Shown here: piece after piece, positions 1 to 7,072 of the stretch | Layout: every line of letters starts with the position of its first letter | Numbering within the stretch: the first letter of the stretch is position 1 | NCBI GenBank assembly: GCA_964611645.1 | Contig: CAZTAO010000050.1 | Coordinates: 1 to 33,758, forward strand | Length of the DNA stretch: 33,758 nt | Reading direction: 5' to 3' | Origin: CAZTAO01 sp964611645 | Lineage (GTDB): Bacteria; Armatimonadota; UBA5829 | Notes under the pieces: model-generated | What the model saw: only the letters and a program-made list of their open reading frames with translations | The model's database searches: none | What the model was told of the DNA's origin: nothing | Made by a program: the position numbers and the translations under genes

Positions 1-25
1 TATTCGACGCCGATTACCCCCGCAT

Positions 26-514
26 GTGGGTCATTATTGCATGCCGATTCACATCTTGATGGGGCATTGTAGAGGTATAACGGGATTGGAGAGTTGCAGC
101 GGCAGCTCACTTTTCAAACGAGACGCCCAAGACCAGGCGTACATTGACGAACTGAAATGGAAGTCCGACGGGACTTGGCGCAGGGTCCTCTTCTGGGCTT
201 GGGGGTTCTTCACCGACTATGGTCGCAGCTTATGGCGGGTTGCGGCGCTAGCGCTCTTCTTCATCGCAATATTCGGTACGATCTACAAGTTCGTCCCGTC
301 AACGCCTCCTCTGGTCGATTATGGCCGTCACGCGGTCACGCCATTCAGCCCCTACTACTTCTCCTTCGTCACCTATACCACCCTTGGATTCGGTGATGTA
401 AGCGCCGGGTCCATGGCTGGCGAGATTTGCGTTTCCATAGAAGTCGTGCTCGGTTACGTCACCCTTGGCTTGCTGCTGTCGATTCTGGCAAACACGGTGG
501 CCCGGAGAAGTTGA
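26..514 (+). CDS. Two-TM potassium channel domain protein, 5' end probably outside the window
   Basis: The translation ends in a classical two-transmembrane potassium channel module. There is a first membrane segment at about residues 70-90, a pore helix, the selectivity filter TTLGFGD at about 118-124, and a second membrane segment at about 131-158. Such Ion_trans_2 modules assemble as tetramers in the inner membrane and conduct K+. The preceding stretch (GITGLESCSGSSLF, then FKRDAQDQAYI) resembles the linker seen in pentapeptide-repeat proteins that carry a C-terminal ion channel, so an N-terminal repeat region upstream of the window is plausible. The frame stays open from GTG at 26 back to the window edge, so 26 is only the first start codon inside the window and the gene is probably truncated by the window. 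It converges with the next gene, 17 nt away, and no clear terminator lies between them. Confidence 0.75.
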   Translation: MGHYCMPIHILMGHCRGITGLESCSGSSLFKRDAQDQAYIDELKWKSDGTWRRVLFWAWGFFTDYGRSLWRVAALALFFIAIFGTIYKFVPSTPPLVDYGRHAVTPFSPYYFSFVTYTTLGFGDVSAGSMAGEICVSIEVVLGYVTLGLLLSILANTVARRS

Positions 515-531
515 CGCAGGAGAACACAGGC

Positions 532-1341
532 TCATTTTTCCTTCCTGATGCCTACACCTTCGCTCAACATCTCGCTCTCCGCGTCGCGCCATTGCCCCTC
601 GACGTTCAGCACCAGGGTCACGTCTCTGGGCAACGCATTCGCCGCAGCGATAGTAACGACCAACCTGTATTCCCCTGGGCGCAATAGGTGACCGCCTTGA
701 TGGGGTTTGACGACCATGTCCAGACTCAGTAAGACTTTTGTCGGGTCAGCTCCAGGTAATTCCTCTCCAATCAAGCCCGTACGGGACAGAGGTTCTATGA
801 TATGACCTAGATCACAGTGCTTCGTCATTCCTGGTGCCAGATATGGATAGTAGACTTCGCCCAGATTCGACCAGAGGAGGTTCATAGGGATAAAGCTGCT
901 CTGAATTACGAAATTGCCATTCACATCCCTGAACCGCAGTTCACGCGCATAGACCTCGACCTTTGTTGCGCCTCCCCTGCCCTTATTCCTGACACTGATC
1001 CGTAGCATGTACCCTTCAACATTACGGATATTCAGAGGCGGCACGGCCGTGACTCGGACTGCGTTGGTCGGGATTCCTGAAAAACCGGTGAAAGGCGGAG
1101 AGAATGTCGAGTGGCCTCCTGGTATTCCAGGCGAGTTGGCGGGCGCACTCTGTGATTGACTCAATATGCCTTGAAAGGTAGTCTTGTGACAGTCCGGCGG
1201 ACCCATATGGACATCAAGGTCCAATACCGGTCTGCACCAGCGTCGTCTGAGAGCATCCTGCCCCACTGCAACGGCGGCAACTATGATGGTACCTGCTGCC
1301 TGCGCCCACGCAGCACCTATCAGCCAAGGATCTGTCGCCAT
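532..1341 (-). CDS. Membrane-anchored protein of unknown function
   Basis: I do not recognise this 269-aa protein. One hydrophobic segment at about residues 9-27 is followed by a basic stretch (RRRW), which suggests an N-terminal membrane anchor with the remainder as a soluble, probably beta-rich domain. That domain has a Pro/Gly/Ser-rich linker at about residues 55-85 and strand-like segments such as LRISVRNKGRGGATKVEVYA. The alternation of strands and an R-N-K-G-R type turn resembles immunoglobulin-like or other beta-sandwich domains, but no family can be named. The start is well supported: GGAGGAG lies about five bases upstream of the ATG. The gene stands alone, converging with the channel gene and separated by more than 550 nt from the next minus-strand gene. 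Confidence 0.7.
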   Translation of the reverse strand: MATDPWLIGAAWAQAAGTIIVAAVAVGQDALRRRWCRPVLDLDVHMGPPDCHKTTFQGILSQSQSAPANSPGIPGGHSTFSPPFTGFSGIPTNAVRVTAVPPLNIRNVEGYMLRISVRNKGRGGATKVEVYARELRFRDVNGNFVIQSSFIPMNLLWSNLGEVYYPYLAPGMTKHCDLGHIIEPLSRTGLIGEELPGADPTKVLLSLDMVVKPHQGGHLLRPGEYRLVVTIAAANALPRDVTLVLNVEGQWRDAESEMLSEGVGIRKEK

Positions 1342-1758
1342 TTGATCTCCTCCGGTTACGGGAAGTTGCTCGCTATTTGACAGTCAACAAAGTCTAGTTA
1401 GCGACCCAACGCGATTATTCCTGCATTTCCTGTCTACCAAGACCTCCACGCTGAACCAATGACAGAACTTGAGTATGCCAAACGCTACGCCCCCACGCAC
1501 GCGAGACTTGCCTGAGCCAAACCATAGTCGATGTGACGTCTGGGAATCGGACGGGGGGGGCGGTAGGTGGGTATCCCGAACGCGACTCTAAGCGACCTCG
1601 TTTCCGACTTCGCCTATGCCCAACCCCCGGAATGCCCATCCTTCGCGAAAAACACGCACTCAGACGCCGTTTCCGCACGTCCGCGTGTCAATAGGTGTTT
1701 CGGGTAGGGTCTGGCGATTAGGCATCCAGAAACGCCTTGTTAGCAAGGAGTCTTCTCA
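1342..1758. other. Gene-free stretch
   Basis: No coding frame here has a credible ribosome-binding site, recognisable protein features or a plausible composition. Visible are an 11-bp palindrome TTGACAGTCAA at 1377-1387, just upstream of the minus-strand gene start and possibly an operator, and a run of eight or more G around 1553-1561. Nothing else is supported. Confidence 0.5.
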
Positions 1759-1865
1759 CTGTTATCTCCACTGTTCTCGATACTGTTCTCAGTGTGACAA
1801 CTCATGCTGTTATCTAGGCTGTTAGCAGCGGGCCACATCCCCTGTTATTCCTCCTGTTCTCAGGA
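1759..1865. repeat. Degenerate 12-nt-period tandem repeat (CTGTT[A/C]TC core)
   Basis: Copies of CTGTT followed by A or C start at 1759, 1771, 1783, 1807, 1819, 1842 and 1854. The spacing is 12, 12, 24, 12, 23 and 12 nt, so the register is held across the whole stretch, with two degenerate units near 1795 and 1831. Read on the minus strand the unit is GA(G/T)AACAG. It lies just downstream of the stop of the minus-strand gene at 1899-2558. No frame through the array encodes a credible protein. Confidence 0.75.
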
Positions 1866-1898
1866 GGGCAAACAGCGTGACCCCAGAGAACTGCATTC

Positions 1899-2558
1899 CT
1901 ACGGATTTGGGACCGGCAATTCATACAGCACGTAGAATGAGGGTTGCGTGGGATTGGAACCCTGGATATAGTCTGGCATGGTTCTACTGTCGAATGGCTG
2001 AAAATCTGTACGCTTGAAGTCCACAGGCTGTGACCAGCCGACCATATTGCCATCCAGATCATAAAGGCAGACAGACAGAGAGGGCTGAGTGGCAGCGGTG
2101 CTCGGGTTCTGTATCTCCACAGTGACTTCGGGATCCAGAAACATACCAGCAGAACGGAATGCCACTTGCGGGACTAGGCATCGCTGAAAGTGCCAGGGGG
2201 AATTGTCCGTATGTCCCCAGCCTGGGAAGTATCGCAAGCCTGGTATCGCTACTGCCAGTTGGGAATACCGTGCTTTCTGGCGTGCTTGCTTTACCACGGT
2301 CGTGACGGCGAAGAAGGTAACAAGACCAACTACCACCAACAAAGCGGCGATTGGCTTTTTCCAGTCAGTCCGTCCAGGTAAGGCAGTCTTGGTTGAGTCC
2401 AGCCCGTTTTCGCGAGATACCCTCGTGATCCTGTGGCTCCTCCACGCGCGTGCTGCCGTGTCGAGACACAGCGCGAGAAGCCACACCACCGCCTTGGCAA
2501 CGTAGAACATAAGCTTCAATGTCGCTATCAGGAACTTCTCGATGTCTCTCGCTTTCAT
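1899..2558 (-). CDS. Two-TM membrane protein of unknown function
   Basis: This 219-aa protein is not recognised. It has a hydrophobic segment near the N terminus (about 14-33), a basic region rich in Arg (about 36-60), a second strongly hydrophobic segment (about 69-90), and then a soluble C-terminal domain of about 120 residues. That domain has beta-rich character and contains VTVEIQNPSTAA and CLYDLDGNMVGW, phrases typical of a beta-sandwich. Both termini may face the same side of the membrane with the C-terminal domain exposed. The ATG follows GGGAAGGGACGG, a purine-rich ribosome-binding site. The gene is isolated: the next minus-strand gene is more than 550 nt downstream, and a tandem repeat array follows the stop. 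Together with its neighbour at 532-1341 it suggests an accessory stretch next to a tRNA gene. Confidence 0.6.
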   Translation of the reverse strand: MKARDIEKFLIATLKLMFYVAKAVVWLLALCLDTAARAWRSHRITRVSRENGLDSTKTALPGRTDWKKPIAALLVVVGLVTFFAVTTVVKQARQKARYSQLAVAIPGLRYFPGWGHTDNSPWHFQRCLVPQVAFRSAGMFLDPEVTVEIQNPSTAATQPSLSVCLYDLDGNMVGWSQPVDFKRTDFQPFDSRTMPDYIQGSNPTQPSFYVLYELPVPNP

Positions 2559-2811
2559 CGCACCGTCCCTTCCCGCTCAGTTGGCTCGCCTTAGGACTCA
2601 GCAGCCCCGCTACACAACACCACTCCCATTCCCATACTTCCACACCCTACACGGGTAATCCTGTGGCTGACTCACCAGACTCTGTTGGACCCGAAAAACT
2701 CTCAAGTGCTAAGCATGGAAGACGGGGATATAGTGGTCTCACCCCACCCCCGGCTAAGATTCTGGCGATAGCAGGAGGGGCGTAGAATCGCGCTTGCCCT
2801 TGACGAAGGCA

Positions 2812-2840
2812 TTGAACAATACCAGAAAACACGGTATAAT
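2812..2840 (+). promoter_or_regulatory. Near-consensus sigma70-type promoter upstream of tRNA-Pro
   Basis: TTGAAC (2812-2817), a 17-nt spacer and a perfect TATAAT (2835-2840). It points toward tRNA-Pro, about 130 nt downstream, and the lipoprotein gene after it. The transcript would begin near 2847 and include the alternative-hairpin leader. Confidence 0.7.
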
Positions 2841-2852
2841 ACAGTATAGACT

Positions 2853-2939
2853 AATCAGGTAAACCAAGCGGTTGGGTTGTTGGTGTACCTGATTCTGCAA
2901 AACGACCGTGAGAAGCGGTTTACCTGAGTCGCGCTCAGG
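2853..2939 (+). promoter_or_regulatory. Leader with three mutually exclusive hairpins (CAGGTA-type inverted repeats)
   Basis: AATCAGGTA (2853-2861) is perfectly complementary to TACCTGATT (2886-2894). The overlapping segment CAGGTAAACC (2856-2865) is perfectly complementary to GGTTTACCTG (2917-2926). The end of that second partner overlaps CCTGAG (2923-2928), which can pair with CTCAGG (2934-2939). A fourth small stem, AACC/GGTT, sits in the first loop. The pairings compete, as in attenuators and riboswitches. The same bases also give three copies of a CAGGTA half-site, so repressor binding at the DNA level is an alternative reading. No known riboswitch or T-box motif was recognised. Confidence 0.5.
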
Positions 2940-2972
2940 GATACTCATTTGAGACTAGACTGGTCACCCTGT

Positions 2973-3049
2973 CGGGGCGTAGCGCAGTTTGGTAGCGCAC
3001 CTGAATGGGGTTCAGGGGGTCGAAGGTTCAAATCCTTTCGCCCCGACCA
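2973..3049 (+). tRNA. tRNA-Pro, anticodon GGG
   Basis: A complete 77-nt cloverleaf. The acceptor stem CGGGGCG pairs with CGCCCCG. TA is at positions 8-9, and the D arm GCGC...GCGC contains TTGGTA. The anticodon stem CCTGA/TCAGG encloses loop ATGGGGT with anticodon GGG. The T arm GAAGG-TTCAAAT-CCTTT has one G-U pair. The discriminator A and the CCA end are encoded. It decodes CCC and CCU. A promoter and leader lie upstream, and the lipoprotein gene starts 26 nt after the CCA. Confidence 0.97.
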
Positions 3050-3075
3050 GCATCCTTCAGCCAAAAGGCTACATC

Positions 3076-3828
3076 ATGAACGTCAAAACAGCAACCATCT
3101 TCCTCCTTGTTCTCCTTTCGGCTGTGGCCATTGCGGGTTGCGGCGGGGGAGGTGGATCGGATACTCCACCGCCTGGCGGCGATGTGACTCCTCCAGCTCT
3201 ATCGGCAAGCGTGATACCGCCCGATGGTGGTTGGACTTCTCTCGGCGGAGACGCTACTATCAGAGCAACCGTGACAGATGCAGGCGGCGTGGCTAGCGTC
3301 ACAGCTACTCTCACTGGGTCATCCACAACGAACCTCACCCTGGCAAATACCACAGGGTCCACATATCAGACAGTTGCCACCATTCCGACCAACCTTACAG
3401 CCACTTCAGTCAACTACACGGTGGTAGTGACTGCGAAGGACACCGCCGGGAACACCAAGTCGCAGACAATCACATTCACTGTCCCCGCAGCAGGCGAGGA
3501 CGTAACGCCCCCGACCCTGTCCGCGACCGTGACTCTCCCCGCGGGATGGTCGTGGCTCGGAGGGGATGTCACGGTTAACGCGACGGCGACTGATGCGGGG
3601 GGCGTGAAGAGCGTGACATCCAACGTGACTCCCGGCATTGGCTCTGTCCCGTTGGTCAATACATCCGGTTCCAGCTATCAGGCGCAGATTACCGTTCCTG
3701 CGAATGTCGAGGCTGCAGCCGTCACCTACACAGTTGTGGTTACTGCCGTGGACTATGCGGGGAATACAAAGTCGGTCACGCGAACATTTATTGTCCCCGA
3801 GATAGACATTCCGCCCCCACCAACTTAG
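3076..3828 (+). CDS. Lipoprotein with two duplicated Ig-like (cadherin-like) repeats
   Basis: The 250-aa product starts at ATG 3076. The longer frame would run back through the tRNA gene, so that upstream extension is not real. It begins with a lipoprotein signal: a charged start, a hydrophobic core, and lipobox AIAGC. A low-complexity Gly then Pro linker follows. Two homologous repeats of about 100 residues come next, each opening with DVTPPxLSA, carrying ATxTDAGGVxSVT in the middle and ending with YTVVVTAxDxAGNTKS. This is the usual look of bacterial extracellular Ig-like or cadherin-like modules, here probably lipid-anchored and exposed. The protein ends in IDIPPPPT, a Pro tail with no further domain, so it may be a spacer or adhesive module. 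It converges with the GH20-like gene. It may be co-transcribed with tRNA-Pro, as no separate promoter is evident. Confidence 0.85.
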   Translation: MNVKTATIFLLVLLSAVAIAGCGGGGGSDTPPPGGDVTPPALSASVIPPDGGWTSLGGDATIRATVTDAGGVASVTATLTGSSTTNLTLANTTGSTYQTVATIPTNLTATSVNYTVVVTAKDTAGNTKSQTITFTVPAAGEDVTPPTLSATVTLPAGWSWLGGDVTVNATATDAGGVKSVTSNVTPGIGSVPLVNTSGSSYQAQITVPANVEAAAVTYTVVVTAVDYAGNTKSVTRTFIVPEIDIPPPPT

Positions 3829-3885
3829 GCTTTGACCAAGAGGAAGCTCAGAACCCCGACGGGCCTAACCAAACTGATCTGTCTG

Positions 3886-6570
3886 CTACTCGCTTTCGCC
3901 TAGCACGCGGATCGGCAGTCCCCAAGCTGAAGCTCCAAACATCGAAAGGTTCAGGTCGTCGTGGTAGGCCCATTCCGTCATGTATGAGCCAAACACATTC
4001 TTCCCCTCGACCTTCGCCTCCTTCAGCACCTCGGCCCACGCTAAAGGGCTGGCCTCTGAGTAGTCCGCCGGAGTGCCAACAACCGCAAACCCCTTCGCGA
4101 ACATGTAGTCGCTCCACGCCTTTAGCTGGCGCTTGTCTGTCCCATAGTTCCAGACACACATTATGATGTCTTTGGGGATAAGGTCGATTGCGCCCTGGGG
4201 ATAGTGCGGAGCGTTGTGATTCGCCCACCACGCTTCCTCCCCCCGCGCCTTGTTGAGCATGTCGTCGTACAGCAGCACCTGAACACGGCGGTCTGCCTGC
4301 TTTGCGCACCTGTAGAGATAGTTGACGAAGTCCGCGAAGATCTCCGCGCCGGTCATCTTGCGCTCAAGGTCACGGCTGTCCCTGTTGATGCCCACGATCT
4401 CATCGCAGTTGATGTGGATGTACTTGGGCTTGAGAAGCGATATGGTCTTTCGGATTGCCTCACGGGTCTTCTCACGCGCTATCGGTTCACTGAGGCAGGT
4501 GGAGTAGCTGTCAGTGCGAGGCCGGTAGAGATAGTTGTAGGATACCAGGACTGTCTCCCCATCCTTGATCGAGCTTTTCACAGCACGGGTGATGGTGAAT
4601 GGAACTAGCTTCTCATGCGCGAAACCTCCGGCGATTGTATAGTCCCCACCCTCACGGAAAGTCCTTTTGCCGTCGGCGGATCTCACAACCACTTTCGCAG
4701 TTTTGGTCCGCAGTATCAGGGTTGGGTACAGGCCCTCCGCATTCGGTTCGGCGATCTTGCCTCCCCACCAACCCAGCGTGGTGCTTTGGTCAGCCTTTCT
4801 CTTGAACTCGACCGGCGCTGCCCCAGCCAGAACATAAGGCTCATTTTCCACCCACTTGCCTGCGTAGCAGTTGTAGTCACAAACCGGCAGTTGATTGCGA
4901 AACTGGAAACTGGACGGGATCGGCTCCAGGAAGTAGGCTCTTGCAGTATCGAAGTGGTCCAGAAGACCGTTTCTGATCTTTGCATCGTCGAGGTAATAGT
5001 AGTCTGAATAGCTCTCCAGGGTCACCGCGTTGAGCCGACTGTGCGCTGCCTTCTTGATGAACTCCTTGACAGGCGCATTCACCAGAGACCTGTCAAACGC
5101 CGCGAACTGGGCCGCGCGGAACTTCTGCTCAGGCCAGTCGGCAACCAGGGTGGCATCCAGTCTGTTCTCGTTCACTCGTGCGGCAAGCTCCAGACAGCCA
5201 TAGAAAGTCCCGGCGGGGTCCGCGCCAACAACTAGTATCTGCTCTTTCGTGATGACCAGATAGTACCCCTGCGCCGGGATGGCGGGGCGGTCAGGGAACA
5301 ACTCGTTAAGCCGAGACTTCAAGGCCGGGAATCCGCTGATCTCCCCTATCCAGATAGCGTTACCCCTCGGAGCAATCCCGGAGGATGCGAACGCTTCCGG
5401 TTTCGCGTTTCCTGTTCCCGCCATAGCCTCTTCCAGAAATTTGGTGACAACGAGGGATTGCCCGTCGAAATGTCCTCGGTATCTTTTCCGATAGTCAGGC
5501 GGCAGCAATATCGCAGTCCGGTTATCCAGTCGGAAAGCAGCATCTGGCAGCCGCTTCTCAAACTTTGGTTTGAATGCGCTCTCGAAGACGTCTACCACGG
5601 GTGCCACGCTTACTCCGATGCCCGCGTCCTGGACTACTATGTTGTCGACGAGGACAGTACCGGCGCAATGGCAGATGTAGTAGCTGAGTCGGAGGGAGTT
5701 TGCATTATCGGGCGCTATGACCTGCCGGGATTCTGCCTGAAATGACTGGTAGGAGTCCTGTATACGCGCGATCTCGAACGAGGAGTCACCTGACACGGGC
5801 TGGCCGTCGCGGCCCAGCCATGTCCCGCTGAGGACCTGCCTTGCGCGGCGGGCCTGCTCAATGGCGGGGTCTTTCTCCATCTTCACAATCCGCATGCTGA
5901 AGCTGACGTTGAGTTTCGCGCCGGGTTTGATGGCAATCGGCTTGCAGGAGATGCCGGTCACCCCCACGGCAATCTCGCCGTTACGCATGGATCGGCTGAT
6001 CTGCAGCGCCGGTGGTGAAGCGCCTTCAGAGACTACCTCGAAGCGGTCTTCGCCTCCTGATGGCTCAACGTCGAGCGTCCAGGCATTCTCTCCACCGCCT
6101 GCGAATGTCCCCAGATGGAATGAGGAGAAATCCTCATTCAGAAGCTCATTGGGTGCGAAACCCGCCACGGGGGAGGTATTCTCGCCGGAGTTCCCGTAGC
6201 AGAGGTAGTAGTCTGAGTCCGTGGAGCAGGCAGGAAAGGGCTTCTGCAGGTTGAACCAGATGTCGCGATTCCCGGAGCCAACATCCCTGATCTCACATGG
6301 TATCTCGCGAGCCTGCGAACCTAGCGGAGCGTAGACAATGCGGAGGTCTTTGAGATCATCTCGCAGTCTTGCCGACGCAATCAGCGCAGGCACACTGATC
6401 TTGACGTGGCTCAGGCACACGGCGTAGCCGGCCGGTACGGTTTCACTCGCCAGATCAGCGGTCGAACTCCCGCTGCGGATGTGCAGTTGTCGGAACGAAG
6501 TGTAGCCTGGAAGGCCAGAGAAGTCTGGCGAAGCCACAGCGCCAGATGTGACAACACACATCGCCAGCAC
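3886..6570 (-). CDS. Secreted GH20-like glycoside hydrolase with N-terminal DUF2341-like domain
   Basis: This large protein (894 aa from GTG 6570) is secreted. Visible order: signal peptide; a DUF2341-like domain (about 20-130, with REIPCEI and SDYYLCYGN); a beta-sandwich region resembling a carbohydrate-binding module (about 145-320); a GH20b-like alpha/beta domain (about 340-480, containing GYYLVITKEQILVVGADPAG); then a TIM barrel (about 480-880). The barrel carries HINCDE at about 719-724, equivalent to the HxGGDE acid/base pair of GH20 beta-hexosaminidases. About 130 residues (555-690) appear inserted within the barrel, which is unusual. The most likely role is hydrolysis of N-acetylhexosamine-containing glycans, but the substrate is uncertain. 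The GTG start cuts the signal peptide short: an upstream CTG at 6615, preceded by AGGGAG, would add MRRQDCRVVACLVIA and give a textbook signal. The gene ends a run of minus-strand genes for small-molecule and sugar metabolism. Confidence 0.8.
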   Translation of the reverse strand: MLAMCVVTSGAVASPDFSGLPGYTSFRQLHIRSGSSTADLASETVPAGYAVCLSHVKISVPALIASARLRDDLKDLRIVYAPLGSQAREIPCEIRDVGSGNRDIWFNLQKPFPACSTDSDYYLCYGNSGENTSPVAGFAPNELLNEDFSSFHLGTFAGGGENAWTLDVEPSGGEDRFEVVSEGASPPALQISRSMRNGEIAVGVTGISCKPIAIKPGAKLNVSFSMRIVKMEKDPAIEQARRARQVLSGTWLGRDGQPVSGDSSFEIARIQDSYQSFQAESRQVIAPDNANSLRLSYYICHCAGTVLVDNIVVQDAGIGVSVAPVVDVFESAFKPKFEKRLPDAAFRLDNRTAILLPPDYRKRYRGHFDGQSLVVTKFLEEAMAGTGNAKPEAFASSGIAPRGNAIWIGEISGFPALKSRLNELFPDRPAIPAQGYYLVITKEQILVVGADPAGTFYGCLELAARVNENRLDATLVADWPEQKFRAAQFAAFDRSLVNAPVKEFIKKAAHSRLNAVTLESYSDYYYLDDAKIRNGLLDHFDTARAYFLEPIPSSFQFRNQLPVCDYNCYAGKWVENEPYVLAGAAPVEFKRKADQSTTLGWWGGKIAEPNAEGLYPTLILRTKTAKVVVRSADGKRTFREGGDYTIAGGFAHEKLVPFTITRAVKSSIKDGETVLVSYNYLYRPRTDSYSTCLSEPIAREKTREAIRKTISLLKPKYIHINCDEIVGINRDSRDLERKMTGAEIFADFVNYLYRCAKQADRRVQVLLYDDMLNKARGEEAWWANHNAPHYPQGAIDLIPKDIIMCVWNYGTDKRQLKAWSDYMFAKGFAVVGTPADYSEASPLAWAEVLKEAKVEGKNVFGSYMTEWAYHDDLNLSMFGASAWGLPIRVLGESE

Positions 6571-6634
6571 GGCGATGACGAGACAAGCAACAACACGGCA
6601 ATCTTGACGTCTCAGGCTTCGACTCCCTGCATTA

Positions 6635-6940
6635 CTATGTCTTCTTTTCCTCGGGCAAGAAGACGAAGCCCCAAGCCACTATAGTCGTGGCCACGCTTAT
6701 CACCGCCCACAACCACCAGGTAAGCTGGAGTGGAAGCCAGGGGTTGTATATGGCGGCGGCGAGAGCCATCATCCATGCCCAAGCTTCCAGATTGAGCCGA
6801 AACGCGCGCACCGCGATGCAAGCAAACGCCGCAGTGCACACGGCTCGTGCCAGAGCATAGTACTCCGGAGGATTCGCGGGGTACAGCGCTCCTAGAAGAG
6901 CAAGAGTAATAATCAACTGCGGAATCCAGTTCTTTCTCAT
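6635..6940 (-). CDS. Small multi-pass membrane protein, DUF6804-like
   Basis: The 101-aa product starts at ATG 6940, which follows GAGGGGTGA, rather than at the longer GTG/ATG frame start at 6985. Most of the chain is hydrophobic, with four likely membrane segments. The features YYALARAVCTAAFACIAVRAF in the second segment and AAIYNPWLPLQLTWWLW before the third resemble the DUF6804 family, which has a tyrosine-rich second helix and an NPxxPxxL motif. The function of that family is unknown. The protein ends in a charged tail (PEEKKT). Its stop lies 64 nt upstream of the GTG start of the GH20-like gene, and it follows the Gfo/Idh/MocA gene by 132 nt on the same strand, so it may be part of one transcript. 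The family call rests on remembered motifs and is moderately certain. Confidence 0.65.
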   Translation of the reverse strand: MRKNWIPQLIITLALLGALYPANPPEYYALARAVCTAAFACIAVRAFRLNLEAWAWMMALAAAIYNPWLPLQLTWWLWAVISVATTIVAWGFVFLPEEKKT

Positions 6941-7072
6941 CTCATCACCCCTCGAGTTTGATCGGACCTTACATCCAGACATCACAACAACTGCTCAGGC
7001 ATGAAGCGACCGCCGTGTTCCGCAGCCGATATTCCATTCCCTGTTCCGACAACGAAATCCTTCGAGATAGCG

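Noticed and set aside
1759..1865. CRISPR array
   Set aside because: The repeat unit is 12 nt without spacers; a CRISPR array needs repeats of about 24-40 nt separated by unique spacers.
2853..2972. T-box riboswitch upstream of tRNA-Pro
   Set aside because: No T-box AGGGTGG core and no specifier loop arrangement; it precedes a tRNA rather than a synthetase.
2989..3075. N-terminal extension of the lipoprotein (MVAHLNGVQ...)
   Set aside because: It lies inside the tRNA-Pro gene, and the lipoprotein signal begins at ATG 3076.
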